A model generated the notes under the pieces. It was given only the letters and a program-made list of their open reading frames with translations. It searched no databases and was not told the origin of the DNA. From NCBI RefSeq assembly GCF_033568475.1, contig NC_133121.1:169943716-170007715 (forward strand): a DNA stretch of 64,000 nt, given 5' to 3'. Shown here in pieces: positions 42,889-55,800 of the stretch. The stretch comes from Henckelia pumila (lineage: Eukaryota; Streptophyta; Magnoliopsida; Lamiales; Gesneriaceae). The translations under genes were made by a program, and so were the position numbers. Every line of letters begins with the position of its first letter. Within the stretch, counting starts at the first letter, position 1.

Positions 42889-45800
42889 AGATTTCGTCCT
42901 CGAAATCTAGGATAAACCTCGAGAACGTACTAGAGACCCTTGCTCGAGTGTCTGGTCGAAATAAATTCCAACACACTCATAATTTTGTCGAATTCCCTGC
43001 AAGCTTCAACCGTTTGAACAACTTTCAGCACTCTTCAAATCCCCTGGACTAGGTTCTGAAAGTCTCTATGCTAACATACGAACATCAAATCTCCCTAGCA
43101 CTAATGTATCACAACACTGATACATTTTACGTCCTAACCACGATCTCACTGATCACGAAAAATACCAACACCCGCTTGATCGAGATCATTGTCTCAAGGA
43201 AAATCTCAGACTGACAAAGACCAAGTCATAACCTTGATGGCTTACGACATTTGTCGAATCACTAACTGAATCTAACCATCTAAAGGTTCCAAAAGATCTC
43301 GGTTCATAACACCTCTAGTAAGGAAATACCGATCCCAACACTGTGTCATGAAGGAAATCTTATCACATGACAATCATGTCACAAAATCCTTCCTTGAATC
43401 ATGGGTCTGCGAAGTCATATGCATATGCCGCAATGGCAATCATCACATCTCTGATGATCTACATCATCTCGACCATAGGTTATTCTCCCATGAATTCCAA
43501 TCGATGGACATATTTCTGATAGTTATACTTACTCGCGATCATTGTACACCCATCAAGAATAAGGCAAGATCCCACCAATATGCTCGACTGGAACATTCCA
43601 CAGTGCACTGGCATATGGAAATGCTTCCTATTCCTTCTCGAAACTCGACAGCCATTGCACCTGGTATAACTCACCTCAGAGTCTCTGATGACACCATCAT
43701 CACTAGCTACCTATCACGCATCTGATGCTGGAAAACCAATGACACAACCTACTAGATCTTGAGAACTAGATCTTAGTTAAATTCACATATCACAATCAGA
43801 CAACTGATGTTCCCTTACTAATGTCCATTAGCTTTTCCAACACTCGTCAGATTCAACATAACGGTTCAACACAAGAACACTCCGTCAAAATGTTCGGTTG
43901 ACACCCTTAATTTCTTGTTAGTGGACAACTCTCGCACAAAGCAGAAACTTAATCCCTACCGTTACTCAACCCGAGTATACGATTGCTATCACTAAGCGAT
44001 TGCTTAGTTTAATCTTGGCTTCTTATTAACAAAAATGCACAATCTTGGGAAACCACCAATTCCCTTGCTTGTCTCCACTCTCAAGTTGTCGCCTAACTTG
44101 ACCATACTAGTCCAATTGTAATCGTCCCCGATTACAGAAATCTTGAATTATTTGTCTTCGGCAACGCTAGAGACTACTAAATTACCCAAATCGGCGACTT
44201 CTTTGAGATCGTACCAAGTACTTATCTCCTTACGCACTACACGACAAAATATTGTCTCAAGTATTTCTCGATTTGTTATGTCCTAATCATCACTGATTGG
44301 ACTAAACTAATCGACCTCGTCGATTCTACTATGGCTCACACTTAGCTCAACAGTGAAACTCAATTCAAACTACCTCAGTGGCTCAATCAATAAACTTGAC
44401 TTGGCTGCCACAAGTTTATTACTCCCTTGGAATACTCAACTCGCTCTGTTTCAACACAGCTATACTCGATAGCCAGACAATAACTATTAGTAGTCTATTG
44501 GCACTATCTCACGCCTTACTACTGACAGCTTCCTCGTACACTGGAATTGAATATTAAGGCAAACTAAACCCAAGGAATGCTCGTGATCTATCAACGTAGA
44601 TCATTTCCATCCCATGTAAAAACCCTAGGCTCAACCTCTGAAAACATCAGTCAGTACTTAGCGCAATCACTGGACTCATTATCCATTGCCTCGTTCATTC
44701 GGAAAGAACGCCACGGCTCGTCAAGTCCAAGAATTATAACTAATGAATCCCAAATATTTCCGCAATCTTCGGACACGCTCCTGATTATATCCCTCGCTAA
44801 TACTATACAACAATTCAAGACTGAGGTAGCCTATCGTGACAACCCACCTGGAATCACCACCAAGTGTACACTGGCATAAGTCATGCTTCCCTCACGTCTC
44901 AAATAGTCTTGTACAATCCTTAGCATCTGATATAATCCAACACTGAGGAAAACTCTCATCGCTGAAAAATACTCTCCTCCGAGTCAATGTCCCAGACAGT
45001 CTACAACCTCATCTCCTGGATAGTCCTATCTCAAGAGAATCCAATCTCCTACTAGATCCACTAGTCTAGCAGTATCTCATAGGTCAAAAACTATCCGCTC
45101 TGAGTACACACTTGTCAAGAAAATCCCTCCAAGACTAGTTCTCACAGCAGAACACTCAAAATAATATCTCTGACACAATAGACGATATCTAACCATTGAT
45201 ATCGAACCAGATATCTAATCCAAGGTCATACCCTGTCGTGACTGTTACCAAAACTCTAGACTGAGTAGCCTCCCCACCGCCGATCCTGAAGCACGAAGGC
45301 TCCCAGGCAACCTCTGAAGTATAAAGACTCCTAGAGTAGCACTGGCATAGGGTCACGCCTAATCACGTCTAGTCATGGTCATAGTCCACAACTCTTGGAA
45401 TATAGTCAACCTGGCATCCTGATGAAAACATCATCATCACGAAGTCTCAACCTACGAAGGTTATCATACTACTGTTCTAAGGAAACAACCTACAACAAAA
45501 CTCATGTCCCAAACCGAACAGTATTCCCCTGTCTCCAGATGAATCACCTCATCACTGGCACTAACTCAGCCTGCTGACTAACTAAGCCAATCCTAGGAAA
45601 AGCTTAGACTAACCACAAGTCACACAGTTACAGTTGGCTTACTCAAAACCCATGAGCTACAATAGTTGAACAATAATCAACTAGAACAATGTCAATCTTA
45701 GCAAAATCACTTGCAATCATTCATAATTGCTGGATAAATAATACATGATTTTTTTTATTAAAATCCCATGTAATACATACAGTATTCAAAATACAATGAA

Positions 45801-46616
45801 AATGTACAACCAAACTATGATGATTCATTACAACTGAAATATTGTTTACAACTACAACAATAGATTATTTAAAATCATCGTACTAGTCTTCCTTTCTTGA
45901 GCATGAAGATTCTCAACGACACGTGCATCAATGCAAGCGTACTCCTGCCCAAATCTCTCGATATCTAGTCCTGCCAAGACTTCCGAAGGATTTAACTCGA
46001 GCTCGCTAACCAGCTATGTTCTGCATCAGTGCCTGTCAGTCGACCTCTTCTGCTCACGATCTACCGTCAGCATTCTTCTTGCATCCATATCATGCTTTTG
46101 AACATGAAGCTTTCCGTGTGCCTACCGAATGCATCGATACATGCATACCGGAAAAACCATGTTCTGCATGAGTTTAATGACCTTACGTTCACAACCAGTC
46201 ATGCCTTAGTCATTTGAGGCATTCCCTGGTAAAGGTCTTTATGACAATCTCTCCAACTACGAGTGGAGAATCTCTTCGGACTGGAACCACATGGGTTATT
46301 ACACACCATTCGTTCCAAAAAATCCTCAGAGGTATCTGACGCAATATACTCCTTCTTCTCTTCCAGTTTTCCCAGCCTGAAATCCATATGTTCTTTGATC
46401 AGCATCCCAATGCATCGAATGATGAATCGTCCACAGTAGTCAACCTATCTATCGATATGCTACTACTGGTGTTCTCATCACTGTTGCATTACATATAGAA
46501 AAGACTTCTGCCGCAAACCTCGGCAATGAAGAACCAAATCATCCTTCGTTAGGTCTCACCAATCCTACAAGGATAATCCAACGTCTCAGTACTATATCCC
46601 AAGTCTTTTGCATGCT
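42889..46616 (-). other. Non-coding internal region of the LARD element
   Basis: About 3.7 kb without gag, protease, RT or integrase motifs in any frame. The longest frames (43348-43725 and 44577-44879 on the plus strand) have no recognisable domain and are antisense to the element. Composition is balanced and pyrimidine-rich, unlike the AT-rich flanks, as if derived from former coding or structured RNA sequence. No retained gene piece was recognised. Confidence 0.6.
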
Positions 46617-46628
46617 GCTCTGATACCA
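46617..46628 (-). other. Primer binding site of the LARD element (tRNA-Met)
   Basis: Minus strand TGGTATCAGAGC, five bases inside the 5' LTR. Its retention suggests the element can still be reverse-transcribed in trans. Confidence 0.92.
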
Positions 46629-46633
46629 ATAAA

Positions 46634-48119
46634 TGTAGCGACCTAACCCGGATCCACTACCTAATCAGAGTTAGAGCATAATTAAGCATGCATTTAAAAT
46701 AAATTACTGCGAAAAACTTAAATATAAGCAGACCGGAAGAATACAACCGGTTAAATAAGCCAATATAGAACCCATTCGAATTACAAATAATCCTAAGGGT
46801 AAAGACCTACAGCTAATCCTGCTGTCTTCATTGGTCACTGGCTACTCCAAGCTCCAGGTGCTCAATCCTGCACTTACACCTGCCTCTTCAAATGGGGTGT
46901 CCAGACATACAGAAAATACTGGACGTGTGCTCTAAGCTCAATACATAAGCAATGATATATATAATATATGCAGCACATAAGTGTATTTAATACCAGGGTA
47001 AAAATAGTACTCAGAGGCGCCATGAATATATAGGGCAATGTCGGATAGCAAGTCCGCGGTGCCGCTCATATATTCACCTATCAACTATAGCGTCTGCCCC
47101 ATCGTCTTGGTCGCTCCAAGTGATAGCAAAACCCAAGGGCTGAGTGTCACCTGACACGAATCCATAAGGAGTAACTCATCACCGATGAAAACTGTCTAGA
47201 CTTACATCATACCAGATGCAGTCTATCGTAAAAACATGCATGTGCTAAAGCCGTAAAACATATAAACAGGTAGCACATACTCATGCAACACATATAATAT
47301 ATATCATGCTGGTCATCTCATACAGTACTTACGTACCTTACTACAAGAAGTCCTAGCAGTCTCACTCTAGGTTCCAAGCCTATCATCAGCTCTACAATGC
47401 AAATACCCATGCATCATTCATTAAGCTCTAAAAGTATTAACTAAGCTATTGCATACTCCTAAATAATTTAAGGAGACCATAGCTATACCTGCGTCCGTCA
47501 TCAGCCCGCTAATGGCGACTGTCCCGCAACTAGGGCATACCCCTGCTGCAGCTCCACAGCCTCGAGCACGGCTCCACTACACGAGCACTAATCCGCTACT
47601 ATGTTAGACACTGTCTGACTATGATAAAATATATTTCCTACTTCAACTCTAAAATAAGAGTACTCAAAGCCCTAAAATAGTCCACGTGGGTGAAGGAGAG
47701 GAAAATGGTTCGAGTTGAAATGAACTCCTCGGCCCTCTATTTATAGAGCACGATCGGACCGTCCGATCATGCGTTCGGATCGTCCGAACTCAATCGGAGC
47801 CTCCGATCCCGCATCGGGCCGTCCATTCTGTGCAACGTGTCAAAATCCTTACATGCAACCATACACTTGTCCAAACAAGATCGGAGCCTCCGATCTCCTG
47901 CTGACGCTGCCAGTGACGTAATATTTCAGGACTGCTGGCAGGAGGGGTTCGGACCGTCCGATCACTTTGGAGCGTCCCGGATATTTTCGAGTGTTCTGGA
48001 TCCATTTCCGAACTCCGTTAATCCAATTGGGATTTCCTTAATCATTTTCTCACTTAATCTAAACATGATCACTTGATTAATTAATTATTAATCGTTAATT
48101 CTGGATACGGGTTACTACA
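46634..48119 (-). repeat. 5' LTR of the LARD element
   Basis: 1486 bp, TGTAGCGACCTAACCCGGAT...GGATACGGGTTACTACA. It is the partner of 41346-42873. It has lost parts of the palindrome array (second and third clusters reduced) relative to the 3' copy. Confidence 0.93.
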
Positions 48120-48124
48120 AATTA

Positions 48125-48586
48125 TCAACAAACACAACTCCAAAAGCTTTTTCTTCTCAGCAATATTTTTACATTTTATCATCTTCATATTTTAGTAGTT
48201 ATCCAGAAATTTCAGTGCACATATTTAGTTTTTTTTCGCTGAGTTCCTTGAACTATCCAGCATCATTTTGTTTACTTTTTTATGGCCTTCAAGTGTCATT
48301 TTGAATTTTCAGTAGCAAGGATAATGAGTTCAATTGCTATTATTAATTCCTTTTCTACATTGCTTTCATTCCTTAGCATATAAACGGTGGAACTGAGACC
48401 GAGGGTAAATTTGGGGCTCATTTTCGTTTGATTTTAGAAATTAGATTACATCTTTATTTTTATTTTTCATATTTTAGCACGTGAGTGACTTGCATGCCCG
48501 CAATACACCCGCTCGAGCCATTTTTGTGTGCAAATAGATATCATCAATCGAAAACCTTATCAATAATCAACAACTTATCTATAACA
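48125..48586 (-). repeat. Copia LTR piece, interrupted by the LARD element
   Basis: Minus strand begins TGTTATAGATAAGTTG directly after a CTAAGGGGAG polypurine tract (48587-48597), the usual Copia 3' LTR junction. The LTR runs down to the LARD target site and probably continues left of 41346, where the sequence resumes. Its far end could not be fixed and no partner LTR was found. Confidence 0.6.
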
Positions 48587-49958
48587 CTCCCCTTAGATGA
48601 TTATTGACAAAATATTTCAAAGAGAAGTGGAGATTCAAATGTTGACTCGTTAAAACCTTGTCAGCGAAACTCAATGGTAAAAATTTGAACGAAGGAAAAA
48701 TATTACAATAATAGATGCTCCCCCTGATTTCAATAATATAAGTTCTTTGAACTGACGCATTCCTATCTTGTTCACCAATTTCATGAATGTTGAAGTTGGA
48801 AATGCCTTTGTGACTAAGTCGACTACATTGTCACTTGAGCAAATCGGTTGGATATCAGTATCTCCATTTTCTTGGAGCTCATGTGTATAGAAGAACTTTG
48901 GTGAAATATGTTTTGTTCTTTCTCCTTTGATGTAGCCTCCTTTTAAATGTGGAATACAAGCCGTATTATCTTCGAATATTATTGTTGGGCTAGATTTGAT
49001 TGTTAAAAACCCACAAGATTCTTGGATATGCTGTGTCATGGTTCTCAACCATACGCATTCTCGACTTGCTTCATGCATTGCGATAATCTCATAATGATTT
49101 GAAGATGTCGCTGTTTAAGGTTGTTTCAGTGACTTTCATGATATCGCAGTGCCTCCTCGTGTAAATACATAACCTGTCTGGGATTTGGTTTTATGTGGAT
49201 CAGAAAGATATCTTGCATCTGCATATCCAACTAAAAAAAATCTAATTGTGATGAATAAAATAAGCCCAAATCAGTTGTACCGCGAAGGTAACGAAATATG
49301 TGTTCTACACTATTCCAATGTCTTCGGGTTGGACATGAACTATATCTCGATAGAATATTAACAGAAAATGTTATATCAGGGCGAGTACAATTTGTGAGAT
49401 AAGATAATGCTCCAATCACACTTAGATATGATATTTCTGGACCAAATATCTTTTCTCCATCTTCAATTGGTCGAAAAGGGTCTTTGTTGGCATCAAGTGA
49501 TCGAACAACCATTGATGATTCTAAACGGATGTGCTTTGTCCATATAAAAGAGTTTTAATACATTTTCTGTATATGATGACTGATGAACAAATATCCCTTT
49601 TGGTAAATGTTCGATTTGCATTCCGATAAAAAAATTTTGTCTTTCCAAAGTCTTTCATTCCAAATTCATTTTTCAAGTAATTGGCAGTTTTAGTAAGCTT
49701 TTCTAGAGTGTCAATAAGATTTAGATCATCAACATACACTACCACGACTGCAAAACCCTTACCTGCCTTTTTTATAAAAACACATGGAAAAATAAATCTA
49801 TTTGTCTACCCTTTCTTTAACAAGTATTCACTAAAACAATTGTACCACATGTTTCCAGATTGTTTTAATTCATATAAATATTTGTGCAGTTTTATAGATA
49901 ACATGGTACTGGGACTGGATTATTTTCTTCTAATAGTTTGAGTCATTTAGGGACTTCC

Positions 49959-49993
<35 letters not shown>

Positions 49994-49995
49994 GA

Positions 49996-50149
49996 GTTTT
50001 GCTATCCTGCCCACCTACCGTGCCCACCTAATGTGCCCACCATGAGGTGGCACTCAACTATTGAACGCACAATTCATCACATCCAATAGTTGAGTGTCAC
50101 CTCATGGTGGGCACATTAGGTGGGCACGGTGAGTGGGCAGGATAGCAAA

Positions 50150-50151
<2 letters not shown>
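49996..50151. mobile_element. Foldback MITE 1, flanked by TA repeats
   Basis: Near-perfect foldback: TTTTGCTATCCTGCCCAC (49997-50014) pairs with GTGGGCAGGATAGCAAAA (50133-50150), and pairing continues inward through CCTAATGTGCCCACCATGAGG. It is bounded on both sides by (TA)n. It sits inside Copia RT coding sequence at a position reading GATATATATGG, so the target was TA-rich. TA target use resembles Stowaway. The (TA)n borders recall rice Micron elements. Confidence 0.8.
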
Positions 50152-50180
<29 letters not shown>

Positions 50181-50184
<4 letters not shown>

Positions 50185-50318
50185 TTGTTATGCTGTCCAC
50201 CAACCATGCCCACCTCCGTGCCCACCATGTACAAGTCATGAGTTGACCCGTACAATAGGTGAGTTGACTTGTATATGGTGGGCACAGAGTTGGGCATAGT
50301 TGATGGGCAGCATAGCAA

Positions 50319-50322
<4 letters not shown>
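50181..50322. mobile_element. Foldback MITE 2, same family, adjacent
   Basis: AGTTTTGTTATGCTGTCCAC pairs with the end GGGCAGCATAGCAAAACT (50305-50322). Central text TGCCCACC...GGTGGGCA is shared with MITE 1 but the middle differs, so they are relatives and not a direct duplication. Bounded by (TA)n on both sides. Confidence 0.78.
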
Positions 50323-50360
<38 letters not shown>

Positions 50361-50590
50361 CTATCAAGTGAAGCATAAAGGTAAGCAGTCACCACATCCA
50401 TAATTCACATATCAAGGCTTTTGGATACTGATAAACTAATCAGGAATCGAAAAGTAGTGGCATCCATCACAGGCGAATATGTTTCCTCATAGTCGATACT
50501 GTGAGAAACCTTGGGATACAAGTCGGGCTTTGTATCTTACAATTTCACCATTTTCATCCCTCTTTTGTATCCTTAAAATTGTTCCTACAT

Positions 50591-52841
50591 TGCAAAAATA
50601 AAATATAATGCATGTTCTGAACCCTAGTTGTTTGGATTTTGTTAAATGTGAAACAATTAAATATTTACCTAGAGGAGAGAAGATTAAATATTTACCATTA
50701 TCTTAATATATCAGCCAAAGGTCAAATCTCAAAAGCAAGATGAAGGCAAGGGACATCGTTGAAGGAGTCCATTCTGCGTTTTTTCAGTGGCTGATGAAAT
50801 AATCCATGGAAAATTTAATTACCACAACACATTCTGATTTAAATCTTGTCAAAATTCAAACACATATATTGGTTTAATTCATGCATGCAAGGAACCCAAA
50901 ATTCAAAGCACTCTTGTTAAATTTCAAACACTTATATTTGACTTGATTCAAGCACGCAAGGTATCCACGAAAAAGCGTCCTTGGAAAACATTGACAATTC
51001 TCAATAAAAAGATATAATCTATGCACAAATAATAGTATAAAAGTTGGAACAAAAATAACCACAAATAACTGAATAAGCACAAACACATTCAAAAATTTAT
51101 TTTACAGAATAAATTTACCACTTTCAATTTTGTTTGAGACTCTAAAACACATGTACCCATGTGGGCATCAGCAATTCTCTCTTTCAGACTCAGAAGACAT
51201 TTAAAATACAAAGATATTTAGTAAACTTGTTGAAGCACATCTACATGATAACTCCACGAAAAACCACATATCGCCGTTTGATTGCAACACTCACTTTTTT
51301 ACACTCGTACCATGTGGGTTCATAGTCAGGTAATATGCATCAAAGAAAATATTATAAACTAATCGGTTAACCACATTAAATAACTCATGTTTCTGCTTTG
51401 AAATTAAAATTAATGTAATAAACAGATGGATAAACCAAAAAAATAAACTTTGGGATAAGTCGAATCAAATTTTATCAAACTGAAAAATCGAGGTAAATTG
51501 TTAGTTTTAAGGTAAATCGAGGTAAATTGTTTCATTCCACAAAAATAATTGAATTTCCTGAAAAATCGAGGTAAATTGTTTCATTCCACAGAAATATGCA
51601 CACGTATCAGATTTTTAAATTTAAAAATATTCAGAACCCAATCATCAAGCTAATCTTCAAACATATATTAGTGTAGGTTGTTACTTTAATCATCATGCTA
51701 ATCTTTTGATAAATTTTATCTAAGAAAACGAATGCTTCTTCCTTCCAATAAATAAATGTGATATGAAAGAAAAACAGCAATAAAATATAAACTAAAAATT
51801 TCAAACTCGAAAGTTCGAAACACACAAAAATTAAAAAAATTACCAGCGTGAAAGAAAGATGTCTGAAAATCTTCATCTCTGTTTTTTCAACAAATATACG
51901 ATAAGATAGTTAGAAATAATAACATCAACTAAAATAAAAGAAGAAATAAATGAATATTAGTAATATCCACATATCAAAATAAATATAATACAATCTGTAT
52001 AAAGTTCTAATATTCAATTCACAAACAAAAATAAATTCTAATTGCATCACAAATATAATACCATGAAAATATAATCATACACAATGAATCTCGATATCTA
52101 ATTGAGGTCCTGTAAATAAATTTCATTTTAAATAAATTTACAGTTTAATGCTCCATGTTCAAAAGCCCTAATTGGAACATTTGTTTTAAGAACTAATGTT
52201 TTCAGAAGCAATAATTGAAACAAATAGTACACCAATAATATTAATTGAATGAAGCATATACCTATTGTTGGTTTGCCGTAGACTTTAACCCATCAAAATT
52301 TCAGCAAATCTGAATAGTTTTTTCTATGTATAATCGATTTTCCAATCCCGTGGCTGTAGGTATTTATCGGGTTCGAGTGAGGAAGCGGTAAAGTTTGAAA
52401 GAAATGGGTTGTAGCAAACAGAGACGGTTTTGCCGAAGTAGAAGCAAAAAACTGATCGGCAGTTATGGTGTTCTTCTTCCATGTCAGCCACGATAGTGAA
52501 GTGCAAGGCGAGAGTTTTTCTTCTTTGTGTTCGGCCATACGAAAGAAGTGATGGGTCATACGAAGAGTTCAGTTTTTGCGCTTTTTTTAAAATTTTATTG
52601 GGCCATACAAAATTCACGGGTCATACCAATCGTACAAAACGGTTTGTTTAGTGCCCTGAGCCTTTATAAAATAGAAAGCGATAGAAAGAGATGCTTAAAC
52701 ATTTACTACAATAGTATTGGAATTTCCGAACTTTTTAACCAACATTTCGTTTCGTCATTGACTTGGCCACTTGGGTAATTTTATTATAAACTCATTTAAA
52801 TTTCCAAATTTATTAAAAAAAGTTCAAATGATATAATCCTG
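50591..52841. other. AT-rich intergenic sequence
   Basis: No gene recognised. A short tandem duplication with AAAAATCGAGGTAAATTGTT (and shortened forms) lies at about 51480-51595. The region 52290-52620 is less AT-rich and has overlapping minus frames (52293-52617) without a known domain. It could be the leader or first exon of an unrecognised transcript. Confidence 0.4.
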
Positions 52842-52845
52842 GTTT

Positions 52846-52879
<34 letters not shown>

Positions 52880-55800
52880 CACCGCCGGAAGCGGGGGGTT
52901 AGGCAGACCCCTACCTGTATATAAACATAAAAAAACAATACAAATAAAACCTAAAGGAGGAGGGGGACTAGGCCAAGACCTCCCCAAAAGGCTATACAAA
53001 GGTAATACGAACATCAGAACAGCTAGGGTATCGAAAAATATACAACCAAAGCATCCCTAGGATATAAGTATAAATAAATAATATCAAAGATAGCTAACTA
53101 AGTCAACGTCAGCAGTCATCCTGGGCAGCAAAAGCTAGAAGAGAACCACAGCTCGGCCCAGCAAAATCAAAAACGGACACTGAGGCGCGAAGAGTGGCTG
53201 GAATCAACCTGTGCAGTAAAACCTAGAGGAGATCCACAACTCCAGGCCAGCAAAATCAAATCCGACACTAAGCTGGCACCATCCAGAGCTGAACAACAGA
53301 TCAAAGCTATGCAAGAAATATGTCCAAAAGTCATGGTCAGCTGGGAAGTCACTATACATAGGCCGCGAGGAAAAAGAGGAGCGACCGCAAACCAGCAGGC
53401 CCAGAGCAAAAGAACAGGAAAATGGCGAAGGAAACTCAAGCCATAACCTAACTCCCAAGAAGACTGGAAGCCCAAAAAGCGAGGGGCACGAGAGACCGCC
53501 CACAAAACATCCAAACAACAGCAAGAACCAGGCAAGGATAAGCACAGTGAACGCCTGGTGATCCATCACCCTGAAGAAGCAAAGCAAGTGACAGGGAAAC
53601 AGACTAACTCCAAAACCTCCGGAAAAGGGCCGGAGAGCTGTACCTGCAAATAAAAATAAATAGCTACATATATCTAAATCTAGGATGACCTAGACCAAAA
53701 AGGAGAGCAAGCAAAGAAAAGACAAGCCCAAGAGAAACGACTATAAGCGAGCGTGAGGCTCTAAGAAAACCTAGATCTAAGGTAAGGAAGCCCGGAAGAG
53801 TCAGAACGGACCAACGCAGCGATGGGAGTGGTTAAAGGAACACCAATCTCCAACAAACACTGCCTATGATCATGAGCCTGCCGCGCCAACGCATCCGCAA
53901 CCGAATTCCCTTCCCGATAGATATGCGAGAAATGAACCGGCCTATTCCGCACCAAAACACGCGTCCTCGAAACAATATGGTCCAAATCCCATCGGCACCT
54001 CCGAGATCTAAGAATCTGAATGGCAATCTGGGAATCAGTCTCAATCCAAAGGAGAAAAAGGCTAAGGTCAGAACAGAGAAGAATACCCCTCCAAATCGCC
54101 CAGAGTTCTGCACGGACATTGGACCCCAAACCAATGAACTCACTAAAAAACGCCAAGACCCTACCAGAAGAATCCCGGACAACCCCCCCCCACAGACGAC
54201 TCACCCGGGTTACCTCTCGAGCTCCCATCCACATTGAGCTTGAAGGACCCAGGTGGAGGCCTCAACCAACGGACGATCGCAGTCTTGTGAATCCGTTGGA
54301 GGCCGACCGAAATGCTCATCTTCCTCGCAGCCTGCAAAGCCCCCAGCCAAAGACGGGGCTTGATAACAGTTGCGGAATGAGCAAGTCTCAAATAAGACAA
54401 AATTTGGAACTTAACCTTCTCCCCCCGGCATTGCGTGCTTAGTATCATTGCGTGCAGTCCAGAGGAACCAAAGCACGACAAAAGGAATGAATTCCCTCAC
54501 ATTACCCCCCGAAGACCACTCGCGACCCCTTTTCCAAGCACTGAGAAACAGACTAAAGTTCTTAGTGGCAGGGATGCGAACTCTAAAGATAGCCCCAAAG
54601 AAATGCCACACAGAGCGGGCGATGGGACCGTCGATGAAAATGTGAGTGAATGTCTCCGACATCTCACAGCACTGGCATTTGGACACAAGGGAAAAACCCC
54701 GCTGCTGGAGCACCTCATCCACAGGCAACCACCGATGCCAAAACCTCCAAAGAAAGAAGGACATGGTGGGCCTCATCCAGCGACCCCAACAGGGATTAAA
54801 GATATCCGAGACCGATCCTCTCGGTCTGACCTGCTCCCAAGCAGATCTCACAGAAAAGGCACCATCGGTGCTGTGGATCCAGATAGTCGCATCCGGCTCA
54901 TCCACCAAAACAGGAATCTGAACGATCTCCTCCGCCACCGAGGGAGCGACGACAGCGCAAAGGAGATCAAAATCCCAGTCTCCCTCCAAAAGGAAGCTGA
55001 AAACACGCACACACCGATCCCCTCTGACATTACACCTGCTCGACAAAGGGCCATCACCCAACCAAGTATCATCCCAAAAAGAGACATCCCCAAGACCAAT
55101 CCTCCACCGGATACCAGGCTCCGCGCGAGGTCTGATCTGGAGCAAACGCCTCCAAGTGGGGGAAATGGCTCCACGAGAAAGAGCACAAATAGGGCTGATA
55201 GTCCGGCAATACTTCCTCGAGAGGAACCTCGCCCAGAGAGAGGAACCCTGCCGGAATCTGAACCAAAACTTCATGGAAAAGCTGTCAATAATGTCCTTGA
55301 GCCTGCGAAAACCCAGGCCTCCTTCTTTCACAGGGAGACAGGCGCGAGACCAGCGGGCCCAGTGCCACTTCTTCTCTAAGGGTCTGGAGCCCCAAAGAAA
55401 AGCATTGAAAATACGCTCCAATTTCTCCAAAACAGCTAAAGGAAGCTGGATCACCTGGCAGAGATGGATCGGGATCGAAAGGAGCACACTGCGGATCAGC
55501 GTCATCCTACTCCCAGGAGCAAGGGAACGGGACTCCCAGCCCTCCAGCTTTTTCCGGACCGACTGCAGAAGAGGCTCAAAGAGAGAGCACTTGCGGTTCC
55601 CACGGAAAAGCGGAGCTCCAAGGTATTTCAAGGGCAGATGCCCCTCCGCAAATCCAGTGATTTGCAGCAAATGGGAGCGGCGACGAGCGGTCCAGCCCGG
55701 AGGAAAGATCATAGCACTCTTGGCCACATTAACGAGCTGGCCCGAGCAATTTTCATAGTGAGCCAGAAAATCATTGAGACGCTGAAGACCACGGGATCCC

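Larger units (their letters stand above)
41346..48119 (-). mobile_element. Non-coding LTR retrotransposon (LARD-type), complete
   Basis: 6774 bp with perfect target duplications AATTA (41341-41345 and 48120-48124). LTRs lie at 41346-42873 and 46634-48119. A tRNA-Met primer site sits beside the right LTR and a polypurine tract beside the left, so the element is on the minus strand. The internal 3.76 kb has no reading frame with gag or pol motifs on either strand, which defines a large retrotransposon derivative (LARD). Next to the polypurine tract, GATTTCGAGGACGAAATC recalls the terminal text of chromovirus polyproteins (FEDEI). It probably derives from, and is mobilised by, a Ty3 chromovirus. 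Confidence 0.92.
48600..50590 (-). pseudogene. Ty1/Copia pol remnant: RT and RNase H (broken)
   Basis: On the minus strand the order is RT start (YKARLVSQGFSQ, YEETYSPVMDATTFRFLISL, MDVVTAYLYASLD, at about 50540-50360), an interruption by two MITEs, then YMEVPK, ELKQSGNMWYN, the catalytic YVDDLNLI (about 49740), EFGMKDFGKTKFF, ISYLSVIGALSYLTNCTRPD, HIFRYLRGTTDLGLFYS and the RNase H end with IIFEDNTACIPHLK, TKHISPKFF and the DIQPICSSDNVVDLVTKAFP stretch. This is the 3' half of a Copia polyprotein. Gag, protease and integrase are gone. Multiple stops and frameshifts. Clade not determined. Confidence 0.88.

Noticed and set aside
43348..43725. 125-codon frame inside the LARD element
   Set aside because: Opposite strand to the element and no similarity to gag, pol or a host domain. 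Length is not surprising in balanced composition.
53167..53587. Overlapping 122- and 127-codon minus frames with hydrophobic runs
   Set aside because: They lie in the LINE 3' untranslated region, overlap each other in different frames and have no domain. GC-rich chance frames are likely.
54435..55379. 314-codon open frame on the plus strand
   Set aside because: It is antisense to the LINE RT and zinc-binding region. The GC-rich sequence leaves long shadow frames and the translation has no domain.
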